Shown: piece by piece, positions 48,139 through 58,519 of the stretch
Position numbering within the stretch: the stretch's first letter is position 1
Layout of the letters: every line of letters begins with the position of its first letter
NCBI RefSeq assembly: GCF_023920225.1
Contig: NZ_CP092587.1
Location: 1,302,001 to 1,366,000, forward strand
DNA: 64,000 nucleotides
Direction of reading: 5' to 3'
From: Vibrio gazogenes
GTDB taxonomy: Bacteria; Pseudomonadota; Gammaproteobacteria; Enterobacterales; Vibrionaceae
The notes under the pieces: generated by a model
What the model saw: only the letters and a program-made list of their open reading frames with translations
Told to the model about the DNA's origin: nothing
The model's database searches: none
Position numbers and translations under genes: made by a program

Positions 48139-48899
48139 TGACGACTGCCTATACGGTTGTGATTCCTGCGCGTTACCAGTCTTCTCGGTTACCGGGAAAG
48201 CCACTGGCTGATATTGGCGGGAAGAGCATGATCCAGCGTGTTTACGAACAGGCGATTCAGTCTGGCGCGGAACGTGTCGTGGTTGCAACGGATGATGAAA
48301 GAATTGAACACGCTGTGAAATCTTTCGGTGGGCAAGTCTGTATGACGGGTTCTGAACATGAATCCGGTACGGAGCGACTGGCGGAAGTTGTCCGAAAATT
48401 GTCGATTCCGGATGATCATATCGTCGTCAACGTTCAAGGGGATGAGCCGTTGATCCCGCCTGCGATTATTACGCAAGTGGCCGAAAATCTGGCAAGTCAC
48501 AATGTCCCGATGGCAACCCTCGCAGTTGAAATTACTGACCGGGAAGAAGTGTTTAATCCTAATGTCGTCAAAGTTGTTACGGACCATCAAGGGTATGCAC
48601 TCTATTTTAGCCGTGCAAGCATTCCCTGGGATCGCGACCAATATGGTCAGCAGCAGCCTGAAATTCATACCCCATTATTACGGCATATCGGTCTCTATGC
48701 TTATCGTGCCGGATTTATTCAGACTTATATCCAGTGGGCACCAAGCCAACTGGAGAAAATTGAGAGTTTGGAACAGCTACGTGTCCTTTGGTACGGTGAA
48801 AAGATTCATGTTGATGTTGCTTTGGAAACACCACCGATTGGGGTTGATACCGAGGCGGATTTGGCACACCTTCGCGCAATCATCGGTCAAAATCACTGA
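48138..48899 (+). CDS. kdsB: 3-deoxy-manno-octulosonate cytidylyltransferase
   Basis: KdsB makes CMP-Kdo, the sugar donor for the inner core of LPS. The 253-residue product has the nucleotide-binding start [20 protein letters not shown] (residues 6-25), VVATDDERI near 49, [12 protein letters not shown] near 96-107 and the C-terminal [12 protein letters not shown] and VDTEADLA. All conserved blocks are present. It is the last gene of the comEC-to-kdsB run and is followed by a clear terminator. Confidence 0.97.
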   Translation: MTTAYTVVIPARYQSSRLPGKPLADIGGKSMIQRVYEQAIQSGAERVVVATDDERIEHAVKSFGGQVCMTGSEHESGTERLAEVVRKLSIPDDHIVVNVQGDEPLIPPAIITQVAENLASHNVPMATLAVEITDREEVFNPNVVKVVTDHQGYALYFSRASIPWDRDQYGQQQPEIHTPLLRHIGLYAYRAGFIQTYIQWAPSQLEKIESLEQLRVLWYGEKIHVDVALETPPIGVDTEADLAHLRAIIGQNH

Positions 48900-48900
48900 T

Positions 48901-48932
48901 AAAAACGGATGGGGAAATCCCATCCGTTTTGT
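48901..48932. terminator. terminator after kdsB
   Basis: AAAACGGATGGG and CCCATCCGTTTT form a 12-base perfect stem around GAAAT. Two bases separate it from the kdsB stop. The A and T flanks suit both strands, so it may also end spoVR transcription coming from the right. Confidence 0.88.
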
Positions 48933-48985
48933 ATGATAGCCGCGTGTTTCGTCACACGGACACGCTCTTTGTGGATTCAATCTTA

Positions 48986-50536
48986 TTACGGTACTGAGAG
49001 CTGTGTCGTCTCCTTGCTTGGGCAAACGGCCAACCGCTCTCGTCTGCCGGTATCTTTGACTTCTTCCAGAATGACCTCAAATCCCCACAAACGATGCAAA
49101 TGTTTTAAAACTTCTTCATAGCTCGGGTCGAGTGGAATACGATCATGAGGAACATACTGGAGCGTAAGAGAACGATCTCCTCGGACGTCAACATTGTAAA
49201 TCTGAATATTGGGTTCAATATTGCTTAGGTTGTACTGTGCTGCGAGCTTTTCTCTGACTTTCTGATAACCCAGCTCATCATGAATCGCATTGACTTCAAT
49301 AAAATTCTTACGATCATCATCTGTAATGGCAAATAGTTTGAAATCTCGAATAAGTTTAGGTGAGAGGTACTGACTGATAAAACTCTCATCTTTGAAATTT
49401 TCCATAGCAAAATGAACTGCATCCAGCCAATCGGTTCCGGCCAAATTCGGGAACCATTCTTTATCCTCCTCCGTTGGCTCCTGACAGATACGCTGAATAT
49501 CTTTGAACATAGCAAACCCTAATGCGTATGGGTTGATACCACTGTAGTAGGGGCTATTGTACGATGGCTGGGCAACCACACTGGTGTGACTGTGAAGAAA
49601 TTCGAGAATGAATTTTTCAGAGACCAGACCTTCATCATAGAGGTGATTTAAAATCGTATAGTGCCAGAACGTGGCCCATCCTTCATTCATGACTTGAGTC
49701 TGTTTCTGAGGATAAAAGTATTGGCTGATTTTTCTGACAATTCGGACTATCTCGCGTTGCCACGGTTCAAGTAAAGGCGCATGTTTTTCAATGAAATAGA
49801 GAATGTTTTCCTGCGGTTCACTCGGAAAGCGAATTCGCTCATTCTCAGACTTTTGTTCGGTTTTCGGGAGTGTTTTCCAGAGCTCATTCACCTGAGACTG
49901 TAAATACATCTCGCGTTGTTCTTGGCGAATCTTTTCCTCAGTAATCGATATTTTTTCCGGTCTTTTATACCGATCCACGCCGAAATTCATCAGAGCATGA
50001 CAAGAATCTAAAGTATCTTCGACTTCGGTGACCCCATATTTTTCTTCACACTCGCGGATATAGTTTTTGGCGAATAGTAAATAGTCAATGATAGAACTGG
50101 CATCTGTCCAGGCTTGAAACAGATAATTTCCTTTAAAGAATGAATTATGCCCGTAGCAGGCATGAGCCATTACCAGCGCTTGCATGGTGACGGTATTTTC
50201 TTCCATCAGATAAGCAATGCAAGGGTCAGAATTGATGACAATCTCGTAGGCCAATCCCATTTGACCATGTTTATAACCTTGTTCTGTCTGAATGAATTTT
50301 TTACCGAAAGACCAGTGGTTGTAGTTGATCGGCATACCGATACTTGAGTAGGCATCCATCATTTGTTCCGACGTGATAACCTCTATCTGGTTGGGATAGG
50401 TATCAAGACGATAATGCTCTGCAACCCGCTTGATCTCGGTGTGATAGCGTTCGAGTAAATCAAAGGTCCAGTCCGGTCCGTCCGGGAGCCGTTTACTTTG
50501 GTGCTTGTCAGGTGTCGACTTTGTTTTGGTTACCAT
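48986..50536 (-). CDS. SpoVR family protein (YcgB-like)
   Basis: The 516-residue product is the usual length of SpoVR/YcgB proteins of non-sporing bacteria. Family strings are present: VMAHACYGHNSFFKGNYLF near 130, then MNEGWATFWHYTILNHLYDEG near 290, and YNVDVRGDRSLTL near 456. The HACYGH and NEGWATFWH strings could bind a metal, but no activity is proven. It is the third gene of prkA-yeaH-spoVR, which is kept as a unit in many proteobacteria and linked to stationary phase and nutrient stress in E. coli. Confidence 0.92.
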   Translation of the reverse strand: MVTKTKSTPDKHQSKRLPDGPDWTFDLLERYHTEIKRVAEHYRLDTYPNQIEVITSEQMMDAYSSIGMPINYNHWSFGKKFIQTEQGYKHGQMGLAYEIVINSDPCIAYLMEENTVTMQALVMAHACYGHNSFFKGNYLFQAWTDASSIIDYLLFAKNYIRECEEKYGVTEVEDTLDSCHALMNFGVDRYKRPEKISITEEKIRQEQREMYLQSQVNELWKTLPKTEQKSENERIRFPSEPQENILYFIEKHAPLLEPWQREIVRIVRKISQYFYPQKQTQVMNEGWATFWHYTILNHLYDEGLVSEKFILEFLHSHTSVVAQPSYNSPYYSGINPYALGFAMFKDIQRICQEPTEEDKEWFPNLAGTDWLDAVHFAMENFKDESFISQYLSPKLIRDFKLFAITDDDRKNFIEVNAIHDELGYQKVREKLAAQYNLSNIEPNIQIYNVDVRGDRSLTLQYVPHDRIPLDPSYEEVLKHLHRLWGFEVILEEVKDTGRRERLAVCPSKETTQLSVP

Positions 50537-50549
50537 TCAAAAACCCCTC

Positions 50550-51821
50550 CTAAGCTGTTGTTTCTTTATGAAACAATTCCCTGAATACGGGGAAGATATC
50601 ATCCACGGACTGAATATTTTTCATGGCAAAGTTATCAAAGCTTGTCTGTAACTTTTCATATTCATGCCAGAGTGTCTGATGAGAGCGGTGTGTGATTTCA
50701 ATATATGAGTAGTATTGACAGCACGGTAGTAGGTTTTCAGTGAGTATTGAACGACAGCGAGGAGAATCATCTGCCCAGTTATCTCCATCAGATGCTTGTG
50801 CTGCGTAGATATTCCACTGATTAACCGGATAACGTTCTGCCACAATTTCATGCATCAATTTGAGGGCACTGGATACAATGGTTCCTCCGGTTTCTTGTGA
50901 GTAGAAAAATTCATGTTCATCCACTTCTTTCGCTTGCGTGTGGTGACGGATGAATACAACTTCAACATTTTTGTAAGTCCGGGTTAAAAATAGATAGAGC
51001 AGGACGTAAAAACGTTTCGCAATATCTTTAGTCGCCTGATCCATTGAACCCGACACATCCATCAGACAAAACATGACGGCTTGACTGGAAGGGATGGGGC
51101 GTTTCTCATAGTTTTTATAACGTAAGTCGAACGTATCAATGAATGGTACTTGATCGATCTTTTTACGGATATCCAGAATTTCCTGTTGGAGGCGCTTCTC
51201 TTCCAGAGGTTGTGCCGGTTCCTGATTCTGAATTTCTGCCAGTGTTTCTTCGAGTTCATGGAGCAGGCGGCGTTTGCCTGAAGTCATTGCTGTTCTTCTT
51301 GCCAGCGATTGCTGGAGCGAACGCACAATCGAAATATTGGCCGGTACACCGGCAGTCTGATAGCCGGACCGATGCGTTTTCCATTCGACGATTCGATTGA
51401 TTTGCTGTTTCTTCAGATTCGGCAGAGCCAAGTCGTCAAATAAAATATCCAGATATTCATCTTTAGATATCTGGAAAACAAAATCATCGTTGCCTTCACC
51501 ATCGGCACTGGCATCGCCCTGACCGGATCCACTGCCGCCACCTTGTTGCGGGCGGTCAATTTTGTCACCCGTGATGAATTGATCATTTCCGGGATGCACA
51601 CGTTCTTTCAGGCCACCTTTCCCCTCATGGAAACTTGGCTCTTTAATATCTTTGCTAGGGATTGCAATGTCTTCCCCAGATTCGGTATTGGTAATTGAGC
51701 GACGATTCACCGCATCCGCAATCGACTCTTTGATTTGTTGCTTGTGGCGGCGGAGAAAACGTTGGCGATTCACCGCACTCTTATTTTTACCATTTAATCT
51801 TCTGTCAATAAATTGCGCCAT
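50550..51821 (-). CDS. yeaH: YeaH/YhbH family protein (DUF444, von Willebrand A-like)
   Basis: The 423-residue product starts [20 protein letters not shown], as the UPF0229 family does. A Gly-rich low-complexity stretch lies near residues 90-112 ([20 protein letters not shown]). The C-terminal half is a VWA-like domain with the MIDAS string MDVSGSMDQ near residue 250 and an intact Thr/Asp follow-up. In E. coli YeaH acts with the kinase YeaG. It follows prkA after 218 bases and precedes spoVR by 13. Confidence 0.92.
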   Translation of the reverse strand: MAQFIDRRLNGKNKSAVNRQRFLRRHKQQIKESIADAVNRRSITNTESGEDIAIPSKDIKEPSFHEGKGGLKERVHPGNDQFITGDKIDRPQQGGGSGSGQGDASADGEGNDDFVFQISKDEYLDILFDDLALPNLKKQQINRIVEWKTHRSGYQTAGVPANISIVRSLQQSLARRTAMTSGKRRLLHELEETLAEIQNQEPAQPLEEKRLQQEILDIRKKIDQVPFIDTFDLRYKNYEKRPIPSSQAVMFCLMDVSGSMDQATKDIAKRFYVLLYLFLTRTYKNVEVVFIRHHTQAKEVDEHEFFYSQETGGTIVSSALKLMHEIVAERYPVNQWNIYAAQASDGDNWADDSPRCRSILTENLLPCCQYYSYIEITHRSHQTLWHEYEKLQTSFDNFAMKNIQSVDDIFPVFRELFHKETTA

Positions 51822-51951
51822 GAATATCCCCTTTACTTAACATCACCGAACAACAACCTAATCGGGTCTATGAGTTGTCGTATGGTTCTCTCGGCATAGA
51901 AGCAGAAGCGGTTGATCAACTGTGTGTTTCTCAACGCGCCATTGTCGAGTT

Positions 51952-51990
51952 ACACCGCTTTAAAGTTTATGTAAACACGTTAAAGCGGTG
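51952..51990 (-). other. intercistronic hairpin between prkA and yeaH
   Basis: CACCGCTTTAA and TTAAAGCGGTG are an 11-base perfect inverted repeat with a 17-base loop. On the minus strand it lies 50 bases after the prkA stop and has no T run, so it is more likely to stop 3' decay or be an RNase site than a full terminator. It would allow more PrkA than YeaH and SpoVR. Confidence 0.6.
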
Positions 51991-52039
51991 CCTTTTGATA
52001 TCTACCTCCGATCACACCGAGCGTATGGTGCAAGATGAT

Positions 52040-53974
52040 TTATGACGATTTACGAACACGTAAATACCATTCGGATAACAATCTGACTTGTTTCTCGGTA
52101 TAGCCTTTTTCCATCATCCGCGCGACGAAATCATCATGTTTTCTCTGTTCTTCAGAGGATGTTTTCGTATTGAAAGATATAACCGGTAAGAGCTCCTCTG
52201 TATTGGAGAACATTTTTTTCTCAATCACAGTGCGCAGTTTTTCATAACTGGTCCATGCAGGATTTTTACCACTGTTATTCGCTCTGGCACGTAACACAAA
52301 GTTAACGATTTCATTCCGGAAATCTTTTGGATTACTGATACCGGCAGTTTTTTCGATTTTTTCCAGCTCACTATTGAGCGCGGAGCGATCAAACAGTTGT
52401 CCGGTTTCCGGATCGCGATATTCTTGATCCTGAATCCAAAAGTCAGCATAAGTGACGTAACGGTCAAAAATGTTTTGTCCATATTCAGAATAAGACTCCA
52501 GATAAGCGGTCTGGATCTCTTTGCCGATGAACTCAACATATCTTGGCACCAGATAACCTTTGAGATATTCGAGATACCGTTCGGCAGTATCTTGAGGGAA
52601 CTGTTCCCGCTCTATCTGTTGTTCGATGACATAAAACAGATGCACTGGGTTGGCCGCAACTTCCGTCTGATCAAAGTTGAACACCCGGGAGAGTATTTTG
52701 AAAGCGAACCGTGTTGATAATCCGTTCATCCCTTCATCAACACCGGCATAGTCGCGATATTCCTGATAGCTCTTCGCTTTAGGATCGGTATCTTTGAGTG
52801 TCTCACCATCGTAGACCCGCATTTTGGAGAAAATGGACGAGTTTTCCGGGACTTTGAGACGAGACAGAACACTAAATTGTGCCAGCGTTTCTAAGGTGCT
52901 GGGTGAACAAGGCGCAAGAGACAGTTCACTGTGATCCAAGAGTTTTTGATAGATTTTGACTTCTTCCGAGACGCGCAAGCAGTAAGGCACTTTGACGATA
53001 TAAACCCGGTCAAGGAATGCCTCGTTGTTTTTATTGTTCCGGAATGCTTGCCATTCTGACTCGTTCGAGTGAGCGAGGATCATGCCTTCAAATGGCAAGG
53101 CAGATAAACCTTCCGTTCCGTTATAATTGCCTTCCTGAGTCGCTGTCAGCAAGGGGTGTAGCACTTTAATCGGTGCTTTAAACATCTCGACAAATTCCAT
53201 CAAACCCTGATTGGAGCGACAAAGCGCGCCAGAATAGCTGTACGCATCAGGGTCATCCTGAGAGAAATGTTCCAGTTTACGAATATCAACCTTACCGACG
53301 AGTGAAGAAATGTCTTGGTTGTTCTCATCTCCCGGTTCTGTTTTTGCGATAGCAATTTGATCCAGTATTGATGGCCGTAATTTGACGACTTTGAATTTAG
53401 TAATATCCCCGCCAAATTCATGGAGTCGCTTGGCTGCCCATGGGGACATGATGCTTCGGAGATAGCGTTGATCAATACCGTATTCGGTTTTGAGCAGCTC
53501 TCCGTCTTCACTGATATCGAACAGGCTGAATGGATGGTCATTCACCGGACTACGTTGCCCATTTGCACTGAGTACATAGATAGGCATCTGCTGCATTAAT
53601 GATTTTAGTTTTTCTGCAAGTGATGATTTACCACCTCCGACAGGGCCGAGTAAGTAGATAATTTGTTTCCGTTCTTCAAGTCCTTGAGCTGCATGTTTCA
53701 GGTAAGAGACAATCTGCTCAATGGATTCTTCCATCCCGTAAAAGTCTTTAAAAGTATCATAACGAGAGATCACCCGATTCGAGAAAATACGGCTCAGGCG
53801 GGGATCTTTTGATGTATCGATGACTTTAGGCTCACCAATGGCTAATAGTAGACGCTCGGCAGCATTAGCATAGGCACTTTTATCTTCTTTACATAACTGT
53901 AAGAAGTCCTGTAGTGATAACTCTTCTTCCTTCGCTGCTTCATAACGCGCTTGAAAATGGTCGAATATACTCAT
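52040..53974 (-). CDS. serine protein kinase PrkA (YeaG)
   Basis: This AAA-type serine kinase of the PrkA family is known as YeaG in E. coli, where it is part of the nitrogen- and carbon-starvation response. The 644-residue product has the P-loop GPVGGGKS at 110-117, the AAA domain up to about 380 (GMILAHSNESEWQAFRNNK near 303), and the C-terminal PrkA domain (about 390-640) with YAGVDEGMNGLSTRFAFKIL. Full length is kept. It heads the operon prkA-yeaH-spoVR. Confidence 0.94.
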   Translation of the reverse strand: MSIFDHFQARYEAAKEEELSLQDFLQLCKEDKSAYANAAERLLLAIGEPKVIDTSKDPRLSRIFSNRVISRYDTFKDFYGMEESIEQIVSYLKHAAQGLEERKQIIYLLGPVGGGKSSLAEKLKSLMQQMPIYVLSANGQRSPVNDHPFSLFDISEDGELLKTEYGIDQRYLRSIMSPWAAKRLHEFGGDITKFKVVKLRPSILDQIAIAKTEPGDENNQDISSLVGKVDIRKLEHFSQDDPDAYSYSGALCRSNQGLMEFVEMFKAPIKVLHPLLTATQEGNYNGTEGLSALPFEGMILAHSNESEWQAFRNNKNNEAFLDRVYIVKVPYCLRVSEEVKIYQKLLDHSELSLAPCSPSTLETLAQFSVLSRLKVPENSSIFSKMRVYDGETLKDTDPKAKSYQEYRDYAGVDEGMNGLSTRFAFKILSRVFNFDQTEVAANPVHLFYVIEQQIEREQFPQDTAERYLEYLKGYLVPRYVEFIGKEIQTAYLESYSEYGQNIFDRYVTYADFWIQDQEYRDPETGQLFDRSALNSELEKIEKTAGISNPKDFRNEIVNFVLRARANNSGKNPAWTSYEKLRTVIEKKMFSNTEELLPVISFNTKTSSEEQRKHDDFVARMMEKGYTEKQVRLLSEWYLRVRKSS

Positions 53975-54285
53975 AGCTCATTCCCTCTAAAATGTCTTGA
54001 CGACATGTCAACGCTTCAACACAAATCGCACACTCTCTAAGATTAGTCGCTAATTAGCAATTCTGCTTAAAAAATATGCGTTTAATCAAAAAACTTAGTC
54101 TGCGTGATACTGGATGTTTAAATGATTTGTTAAATGAATGTTTTATCAATTTAACAAAAAATCGCGAAAGAGGGAGGGCATCGAACGGTCTCGATAGAAA
54201 GGTCGTGGTTTTCGTTTGAATGATGAATTCGGTGGGGCGAATTTTCGGGCGATACCTTGGTTATCGCCCGGATTTGTATGTGGTG
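53975..54285. other. control region of the prkA operon and 3' end of yfbU
   Basis: These 311 AT-rich bases carry the prkA promoter. Such operons are RpoS-dependent in E. coli; no confident -10 was assigned here. A hairpin GGGCGATACC/GGTTATCGCCC (54247-54269) just beyond the yfbU stop probably ends that gene. No gene was seen. Confidence 0.45.
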
Positions 54286-54786
54286 TTATGCGTTAAAAAT
54301 CTGCTGGAACTCAGAGACAGAGAGGTGATATTGACGGGGACACGATTGCCATTTCGCAGCCATACGACGATATTTATCCAGCATTGGTACCTGACTGTTA
54401 AACTGATGTTCACTCTGTTCAAAGTGGGTGTATAGCCCCTCTGAGTTGACTAAGAAACGAACATAGTGAACCAATTGCGTTTCAGTTGATAAATCAAAGC
54501 CTAAAAATTGCAGACGTCTTGCATCAATCTTGCCTTGATCCTCGCTAGCCAACTGCTTATAGGACTCTTGCATCGCATGGTACATTTCCATGATATTGAT
54601 GATTTCACTGCATTCACTCTCTGGCAAACAGCCAAATTCTTTATTCAGCTCCCGCATGTGCAATTCATAACCACGTTCAATAATTGTTCTGAAACGCTTA
54701 TATTTTTCTGCATTTTCGGGGTCAAGTTGTGTCATCAATAGATATTGATTGGATAGGATAAGGCGTTGAGCATTGGTCATTTCCAT
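54286..54786 (-). CDS. yfbU: YfbU family protein
   Basis: The 166-residue product starts [20 protein letters not shown] and ends [18 protein letters not shown], both nearly as in E. coli YfbU (about 164 residues). The body is helical ([39 protein letters not shown]). Its function is not settled; E. coli YfbU has been linked to cell death regulation. A hairpin follows its stop, and pflA lies upstream with a 162-base gap, so it probably has its own promoter. Confidence 0.92.
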   Translation of the reverse strand: MEMTNAQRLILSNQYLLMTQLDPENAEKYKRFRTIIERGYELHMRELNKEFGCLPESECSEIINIMEMYHAMQESYKQLASEDQGKIDARRLQFLGFDLSTETQLVHYVRFLVNSEGLYTHFEQSEHQFNSQVPMLDKYRRMAAKWQSCPRQYHLSVSEFQQIFNA

Positions 54787-54948
54787 AGCAAATTCCTACT
54801 CGAATGATAAAAGATTGTTATCAATAGAATAACGTGAATTGTGTGCCTGAAATATGATCTTAATACGGATTTTATCGGATTTGTATGATTTGGTTACCGA
54901 GATGTTTCATCCCTTGAGCATCTCGGTAAGTGTAATTGTTTTGCGTGG

Positions 54949-55689
54949 TTAATATTTCACATTGGAATGATATTGACTCAAGATTGAAACAATATTATCC
55001 ATAGTCTCTTTTGACGGGGGCTGAACACCATCAAGGGGGTAGTCTATGCCCATGGCTTCCCATTTATGTGCCCCGAGTTTATGGTAGGGAAGAAGCTCTA
55101 TTTTCTCAATATTATCCATATCTTGAATAAACTGACCTAACTGATGCGCAGCTTCTTCATCATCAGTATATCCGGGCACAATCACATAGCGAATCCATGT
55201 TGTCTGACCGATTTTATGCAGGTAACGGGCGAAGTCTAATGTTCGATGATTGGATACACCGATAAGCTTTTGGTGAACCTCATCCTGCATATGTTTGATA
55301 TCCAGCATCACCAAATCTGTGACGTCAAGCAGTTCATCAATGACAGGCGTATGTTTACGGACATAGCCATTGGTATCAAGGCAGGTATGCATGCCTTCTG
55401 CTTTGGCAGCTCTGAAAAAATCTCTGACAAATTCAGGTTGTAGAACCGCTTCACCACCAGAACAAGTGACACCACCACCAGAGGCATTCATAAAGTGGCG
55501 GTAAGATTTGGCTTCTTTAATGATCTCTTCGACAGAAATCAGTTTTCCTGCATGAACGTCCCAAGTATCTCTGTTATGGCAATACATGCAGCGCATCAAA
55601 CACCCTTGCATGAATACAATGAAACGAATACCCGGGCCATCAACGGTGCCACATGTCTCAAAAGAATGGATACGACCTAGAGTTGACAT
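54949..55689 (-). CDS. pflA: pyruvate formate-lyase activating enzyme
   Basis: PflA is a radical-SAM enzyme that makes the glycyl radical on PflB under anaerobic conditions. The 246-residue product has the cluster motif Cys30-xxx-Cys34-xx-Cys37 ([16 protein letters not shown]), the GGE-type motif ([18 protein letters not shown] near 71-88) and the [16 protein letters not shown] ending. It is separated from pflB by a chemoreceptor gene and a dead IS200-type element, an order that in its chemoreceptor part agrees with V. cholerae as I recall. Confidence 0.96.
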   Translation of the reverse strand: MSTLGRIHSFETCGTVDGPGIRFIVFMQGCLMRCMYCHNRDTWDVHAGKLISVEEIIKEAKSYRHFMNASGGGVTCSGGEAVLQPEFVRDFFRAAKAEGMHTCLDTNGYVRKHTPVIDELLDVTDLVMLDIKHMQDEVHQKLIGVSNHRTLDFARYLHKIGQTTWIRYVIVPGYTDDEEAAHQLGQFIQDMDNIEKIELLPYHKLGAHKWEAMGIDYPLDGVQPPSKETMDNIVSILSQYHSNVKY

Positions 55690-56034
55690 GATGATTTCTC
55701 TTTGGAGGATTTACCCGTCATTTTATTACATTTCCATGTTTAGATATAGATCTAAGTCACCAGACCATACTGAATACGTGCGTTTTAGAATGTTGGTTTT
55801 TAAATGGGTAAGACGCAAAAATCATGTTGTTTTTAATAATTTTAATTCTGATTCTCATATCAGAAGAGTTGTGCAGAAGAGATCCTTCATTGCTTAAACA
55901 ATTAGTTCATTTTTCTATATATATTTGTAGTAATTTTGTGACGTGTGTAATAAATTTGTTGATGAGAAAAGAATTGATATTGGTTCAAGAAATTTGCTTT
56001 TTAAACGCTGATTTGAGTGAAGGATAGTGTAGTC
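55690..56034. other. intergenic region between pflA and the chemoreceptor
   Basis: These 345 very AT-rich bases carry divergent promoters. A small palindrome TTAGATATAGATCTAA (55739-55754) is close to the pflA side. Open frames in it have no RBS. No perfect FNR box was found on either strand. Confidence 0.4.
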
Positions 56035-57915
56035 ATGGATGTACTGAAATTATCACAAAAGCGGAAGATCGCTATTTTTATTGTTGTTTTATGTTTTGGT
56101 TTTTTAGCGATGGGGGGATTTATTGCACGCAAGTTATCGATGATGACATCTCAGTATGATTTGAGTGGGGAAATTTCCCAGGGGACAACCAAGTTATTTG
56201 CCTCTCAGACAGAATTATTGTCTCTGGCGGCAGAAAGAAATGCGCTCCAGATCAAAGATGTTACTCGCGTGACTGAATTACTGGCAGGGTTGAGTCACGG
56301 TATCGATAAGGATGTAACTTTTCTTAAAAATGCAGGCTTTGAGCGTGAAGGTAAGATGCTCTTTGAAGCCATGAGCCGATTTGAAAACGCGATGCATCCT
56401 TGGCTGAAAACTAAATCTGAACTGGGATTTAACTTCAGTGAGGGGAAAGAAGGTGAATTGACGCAGCTTGCTGCGCAGATCGAGGCAAAGATTGAAGAAA
56501 CAGGGATGGTGACGATTCGTTCTGATTTTCGGGCGATGATCAAAGCTCAGCAAAATTATCTATTGGCACCGAGTGAAAAAAATCTCAAGTTATTCAATCG
56601 TGCGATGACAACCTTTATTAACACATCTAAGCTTTACGCAGCGATGTCGAGCTATCAATCGGAAGTTGACCAGTTTAAACAGACTTTTGCACGGGTTGGC
56701 GAACTATCTCAGCAAGTAAGAAATTATGAATTGGAACTCTCGGCATCAGAGCAAGCCGTTCGGCAACTGATTCAGAATACTTCAGAGCAATTAAAAACGG
56801 TCAGCCGTGATTATCAGCAGACCGCTCATCGGGAGGCGACACAAACATTATGGTCGGTGATGGCAGCTTGTGCAGCGCTTGCTGCGATTACCATTACCAT
56901 CTTTATGACCCTGAGTTTATCTCTGACGCGCGCTTTGACGCAGACAAAAGTATTTCTGGATGCGTTGTCTCAAGGTGATTTATCAAAGCGTTTATCGATC
57001 TCGGCCAATCCAGAAGATGAATTTAATCAACTGGCTATTGCTCTGAATGATAGTTGTGAGCATCTAGGACTGTTGGTGAATAAAGTACAGCAGAACAGTC
57101 AAGCACTGTCTGGTGACGCCACTGATCTTAATGATGGCTTAGACCAGCTCATGTCTGCCCAGACTCAGATTGTCCGTCAAACCGATTTGCTCGCTTCTGC
57201 GACGGAACAAGTCAGTGCCACGACTCAGGAAGTGAGTAACTCACTTGAATTTGTGGCGGATGTGAGCCAAGCATCGACCATTGCAGCACAGTCAGGGGGC
57301 GAAATTATTGAGACTGCGATTCAGTCCATTCAGGATGTCGGCAACATTCTGAATTCAGCGACCGGGCATATTCAGCAGCTTGAGTCCGCTTCAGAGAAAG
57401 TCGATGCCGTAATGGACATTATCAATGGGATTGCTGAACAGACTAATTTACTGGCTTTAAATGCTGCGATTGAAGCAGCTCGGGCTGGTGAACAGGGACG
57501 GGGTTTTGCTGTCGTTGCTGATGAAGTTCGCAACCTCGCTGTCAAAACTGTCGGTGCCGTATCAGAGATAACCGAAACCATTGAGACAATGAAACATGAA
57601 AGTGCAGAAGTGATTCAGTATATCACTCAGTCTGAAGGTTCGATGAAACGTGGGCAAGAGCAGGGGCAGGAAGCGATACAGGCGCTTTCTCATATCACTG
57701 AAAAAACCAATGAAGCAGCCAATCAGACAGCAATAATTTTTGAATCAATCAAAGAATTGGCAGTAACCAGTCATTCGATGGCAGATAACATGGTGCAGAT
57801 TTCATCTTCGATGAAAAACTTAGAAGATAATAATCAAAAGCTCAGAAAAACCAGCGAGGTTGTCGCTCAGCGTTCAACGCATCTTTCTGAGGATTGTCAG
57901 CGTTTCGCGGTATGA
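56035..57915 (+). CDS. methyl-accepting chemotaxis protein
   Basis: This is a transmembrane chemoreceptor that signals to CheA/CheW. From the ATG at 56035 (AAGGA about ten bases upstream) it has 626 residues: membrane helix one at about 12-34, a helical periplasmic sensor of about 235 residues that looks like a long four-helix (HBM-type) module, helix two at about 271-297, HAMP at about 298-350 and the coiled signalling domain. Its tip is intact near 467-500 ([20 protein letters not shown] then [15 protein letters not shown]). No CheR-docking pentapeptide is present at the C-terminus. The ligand is unknown. Confidence 0.93.
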   Translation: MDVLKLSQKRKIAIFIVVLCFGFLAMGGFIARKLSMMTSQYDLSGEISQGTTKLFASQTELLSLAAERNALQIKDVTRVTELLAGLSHGIDKDVTFLKNAGFEREGKMLFEAMSRFENAMHPWLKTKSELGFNFSEGKEGELTQLAAQIEAKIEETGMVTIRSDFRAMIKAQQNYLLAPSEKNLKLFNRAMTTFINTSKLYAAMSSYQSEVDQFKQTFARVGELSQQVRNYELELSASEQAVRQLIQNTSEQLKTVSRDYQQTAHREATQTLWSVMAACAALAAITITIFMTLSLSLTRALTQTKVFLDALSQGDLSKRLSISANPEDEFNQLAIALNDSCEHLGLLVNKVQQNSQALSGDATDLNDGLDQLMSAQTQIVRQTDLLASATEQVSATTQEVSNSLEFVADVSQASTIAAQSGGEIIETAIQSIQDVGNILNSATGHIQQLESASEKVDAVMDIINGIAEQTNLLALNAAIEAARAGEQGRGFAVVADEVRNLAVKTVGAVSEITETIETMKHESAEVIQYITQSEGSMKRGQEQGQEAIQALSHITEKTNEAANQTAIIFESIKELAVTSHSMADNMVQISSSMKNLEDNNQKLRKTSEVVAQRSTHLSEDCQRFAV

Positions 57916-58070
57916 GCGCAGTCTATTATCAAGCTCTCGCATCTGCACATAAGCGATTGATCATAAAAAAGAATCCTCCGGCTTTGCCGGAGGTTTTTCA
58001 TATGCGCCTATAAGGCTCTCCTACCAGCAGCGCCCTAACAGGCGCATCGTGATCTGACATTTGCATACGA

Positions 58071-58313
58071 CTATTTCTTGCGACCCGTAAACGGGTTACC
58101 TGAATATGGGATCGACAGTTGCTCTCCCATTTTATCTTCCTCTAATTGATGTTTGATGTAATTTTGGATCTTGCCTGTATTTTTGCCTACTGTATCAACG
58201 CAATAACCCCGGCACCAAAACTCTCGATTTCTGTATTTGAACTTCAAATCCCCAAATCGCTCATAGAGCATCAAACTACTTTTTCCTTGAGCTAAGCTCT
58301 TCTCGTCCCCCAT
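58071..58313 (-). pseudogene. tnpA: IS200-type transposase TnpA, in-frame internal deletion
   Basis: From the ATG at 58313 the frame reads MGDEKSLAQ, the usual IS200 opening, then passes straight into GKSSLMLYERFGDLKFKYRN and FWCRGYCVDTVGKNTGKIQ, which is the C-terminal third of TnpA, and on to a natural stop. The 80-residue product keeps the region of the catalytic Tyr (IQNYIKHQLEED) but has lost about 70 residues with the HUH metal-binding motif (usually DHIHM). It therefore cannot cut DNA by itself. The deletion is in frame and no stop codon has appeared, which suggests it is fairly recent or was carried by copying with the element. Confidence 0.85.
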
Positions 58314-58321
58314 ATTGGGAC

Positions 58322-58390
58322 CCCCTTTCAATTTCTGTTTAACTCTTGTAGTTGCCAGACCACAAGATATTTCTAACAAATTGAAAGGGG
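58322..58390 (-). promoter_or_regulatory. leader hairpin hiding the tnpA ribosome binding site
   Basis: CCCCTTTCAATTT (58322-58334) and AAATTGAAAGGGG (58378-58390) are a perfect 13-base inverted repeat with a 43-base loop. On the minus strand the second arm holds AAAGGGGG, the tnpA RBS eight bases before the ATG. A similar RBS-masking hairpin is known in the IS200 leader of enteric bacteria. Confidence 0.75.
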
Positions 58391-58457
58391 TTTTATAACT
58401 GACTTATAGCTATAAGCTTGACAGAACCCCCAGCCTAGCTGGGGGTTTTCTTTGCAC

Positions 58458-58486
58458 AAAAAAAGCTCCCCGAAGGGAGCTTCTTT
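58458..58486 (-). terminator. terminator after pflB
   Basis: AAGCTCCC-CGAA-GGGAGCTT is a strong hairpin. Read on the minus strand it is followed by a run of seven T and lies 35 bases after the pflB stop. Confidence 0.9.
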
Positions 58487-58519
58487 ATCAGGATTTGATA
58501 TTAAATCAGATCTCAATGA

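Larger units (their letters stand above)
57966..58450 (-). mobile_element. internally deleted IS200/IS605-family element (about 485 bp)
   Basis: The element reads on the minus strand. At its left end (high coordinates) is the hairpin AACCCCCAGC-CTA-GCTGGGGGTT (58425-58447), and at its right end CCTCCGGC-TTT-GCCGGAGG (57971-57994) with A and T runs, both of the kind TnpA recognises. Between them lie the tnpA leader and a shortened tnpA. Full IS200 elements are about 700 bp, so about 200 bp are gone, in agreement with the protein. IS200 makes no target duplication, so the exact ends cannot be fixed from this sequence. Confidence 0.8.

Noticed and set aside
48189..48668. 159-residue minus-strand open frame opposite kdsB
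   Set aside because: It is antisense to a complete kdsB and resembles no family.
53975..54285. Small RNA gene between yfbU and prkA
   Set aside because: Only one hairpin without a good T run is present and no matching promoter could be placed.
58314..58379. 22 extra N-terminal codons of the IS200 transposase frame
   Set aside because: They translate the leader hairpin; the ATG at 58313 behind AAGGGGG is the known IS200 start.
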